Origin: Faecalitalea sp. UBA4312
GTDB lineage: Bacteria > Bacillota_I > Bacilli_A > Erysipelotrichales > Erysipelotrichaceae
Assembly (NCBI GenBank): GCA_002394635.1
Contig: DGUK01000096.1
Coordinates: forward strand, 1-13,767
Direction: 5' to 3'
Length of the DNA stretch: 13,767 nucleotides
In this document: positions 13,271-13,767 of the stretch, one piece after another
How the letters are laid out: the number at the start of each line of letters is the position of its first letter
How positions within the stretch are numbered: position 1 is the first letter of the stretch
Translations under genes and position numbers: made by a program
The notes under the pieces: model-generated
The model's database searches: none
What the model was told of the DNA's origin: nothing
The model's input: the letters and a program-made list of their open reading frames with translations, nothing else

Positions 13271-13299
13271 CAGGTCCACTACAAATTTCTCGTTTTTTT
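13255..13299 (+). terminator. Rho-independent terminator overlapping the flavodoxin-like gene end
   Basis: A long stem pairs 13255-13270 with 13279-13294, with two G-U pairs and one A-A mismatch, around an 8-base loop. It is followed by T residues through 13299. The left arm is formed by the last codons and stop of the gene. Confidence 0.75.
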
Positions 13300-13342
13300 A
13301 TGAAATATGAGTAAAATAGTAGTATTAGATAGGAGACCTGTT

Positions 13343-13767
13343 ATGAATATTTGGGCTCATAGAGGATTGAGCGGTCTGTATCCGGAAAATACGATACAGG
13401 CATTTAAAGAAGCTTGCCAGTATGATATCACGGGTATTGAACTGGATATCCAGATGACAAAAGATGGTTCAATGGTAGTGATACACGATGAAAAAGTCAA
13501 CCGGACAACCGACGGAAAAGGATATGTGAAAGATCTGACATTGGAGGAATTACGATCCTTGCATATAAAAGGCAGTGATACCCAGAGGATCCCTACGATC
13601 GAGGAGGTCTTTGATACATTGAAACCATATTGTCAGAAAAACGGGCTGATGATCGATATTGAATTAAAAAACAGTGTGGTGGAGTATCCAGACATGGAAC
13701 AAAGGATTGTCGAGCTGGTTCATGCGTATCAGCTTGCGCCATATGTAATCTATTCTTCCTTTAATGT
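13343..13767 (+). CDS. Glycerophosphodiester phosphodiesterase family protein (cut by window edge)
   Basis: The frame is open from the ATG at 13343 to the window end (141 codons), so the C-terminus is missing. The GDPD TIM-barrel signature is complete up to that point. HRG (His6, Arg7) is followed by PENT (Glu15, Asn16), then ELDIQMTKDG (33-42, metal ligands Glu33 and Asp35), VVIHDE (45-50, catalytic His48), RTTDGKG (54-60), IPTIEEV (83-89) and IDIELK (104-109). No signal peptide or membrane anchor precedes HRG, so it is a cytoplasmic form of the UgpQ type. Family knowledge: it hydrolyses glycerophosphodiesters to glycerol 3-phosphate and an alcohol. AGGAG (13331-13335) lies 7 bases upstream. 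The terminator at 13255-13299 gives it a separate transcript. I see no convincing -35/-10 pair. Confidence 0.92.
   Translation, partial: MNIWAHRGLSGLYPENTIQAFKEACQYDITGIELDIQMTKDGSMVVIHDEKVNRTTDGKGYVKDLTLEELRSLHIKGSDTQRIPTIEEVFDTLKPYCQKNGLMIDIELKNSVVEYPDMEQRIVELVHAYQLAPYVIYSSFN

Noticed and set aside
1..13767. CRISPR arrays, transposases, tRNA or rRNA genes, riboswitches, phage or toxin-antitoxin modules
   Set aside because: Reading both strands gave no spaced direct repeats, no terminal repeats around a transposase, no cloverleaf and no known leader structure.

Overview
The window looks like chromosomal DNA from a low-to-mid GC, strictly anaerobic member of the Bacillota. Support comes from the strong AGGAGG-type ribosome binding sites, short U-tract terminators, sigma-A type promoters, and a trimeric NAD-linked [FeFe]-hydrogenase typical of gut fermenters. 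A relative of the Erysipelotrichales would fit, but that is an impression from protein style and no 16S or marker gene is present. I see no mobile element, CRISPR array, tRNA, rRNA or prophage gene, and no gene-free stretch longer than about 165 bases.

Layout. (1) Positions 1-441, minus: the N-terminal part of a Na/phosphate cotransporter. (2) 606-1471, plus: a small membrane protein and an acidic protein of unknown function, closed by an AT-rich terminator. (3) 1540-4358, plus: a tight operon of a 71-aa conserved small protein, a fructosamine-kinase-like kinase and two alpha/beta hydrolases of different subfamilies. (4) 4483-4504: a hairpin that can terminate both this operon and the convergent minus-strand operon. 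(5) 7007-4509, minus: deoC-like aldolase, manA and an RmlD-like reductase, separated by 1 bp and by a 4-bp overlap. (6) 7150-8358, plus: a divergent GntR/UTRA regulator and a 153-aa protein of unknown function, with a terminator overlapping the last codons. The 7008-7149 spacer carries two back-to-back promoters and four copies of an octamer that is a candidate operator. (7) 8504-12686, plus: hydC-hydB-hydA, then a terminator. (8) 12785-13270: a flavodoxin-like protein with its own terminator. (9) 13343 to the end: a glycerophosphodiester phosphodiesterase, cut by the window edge.

How the parts work together. The hydrogenase genes encode a complete NADH/ferredoxin-linked complex: an accessory [2Fe-2S] subunit, an FMN flavoprotein and a catalytic H-cluster subunit. 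It would re-oxidise reduced carriers made in fermentation and release H2. The deoC-manA-rmlD operon with its divergent GntR/UTRA regulator reads as an inducible sugar or sugar-phosphate pathway whose substrate is not obvious. The kinase/hydrolase operon may handle glycated amines or other small metabolites. No single locus is a clearly new system. The least explained items are the kinase plus two-hydrolase operon, the divergent aldolase operon with its repeated octamers, the proteins of 218 and 153 aa, and the serine at a position where the H-cluster normally has a cysteine.
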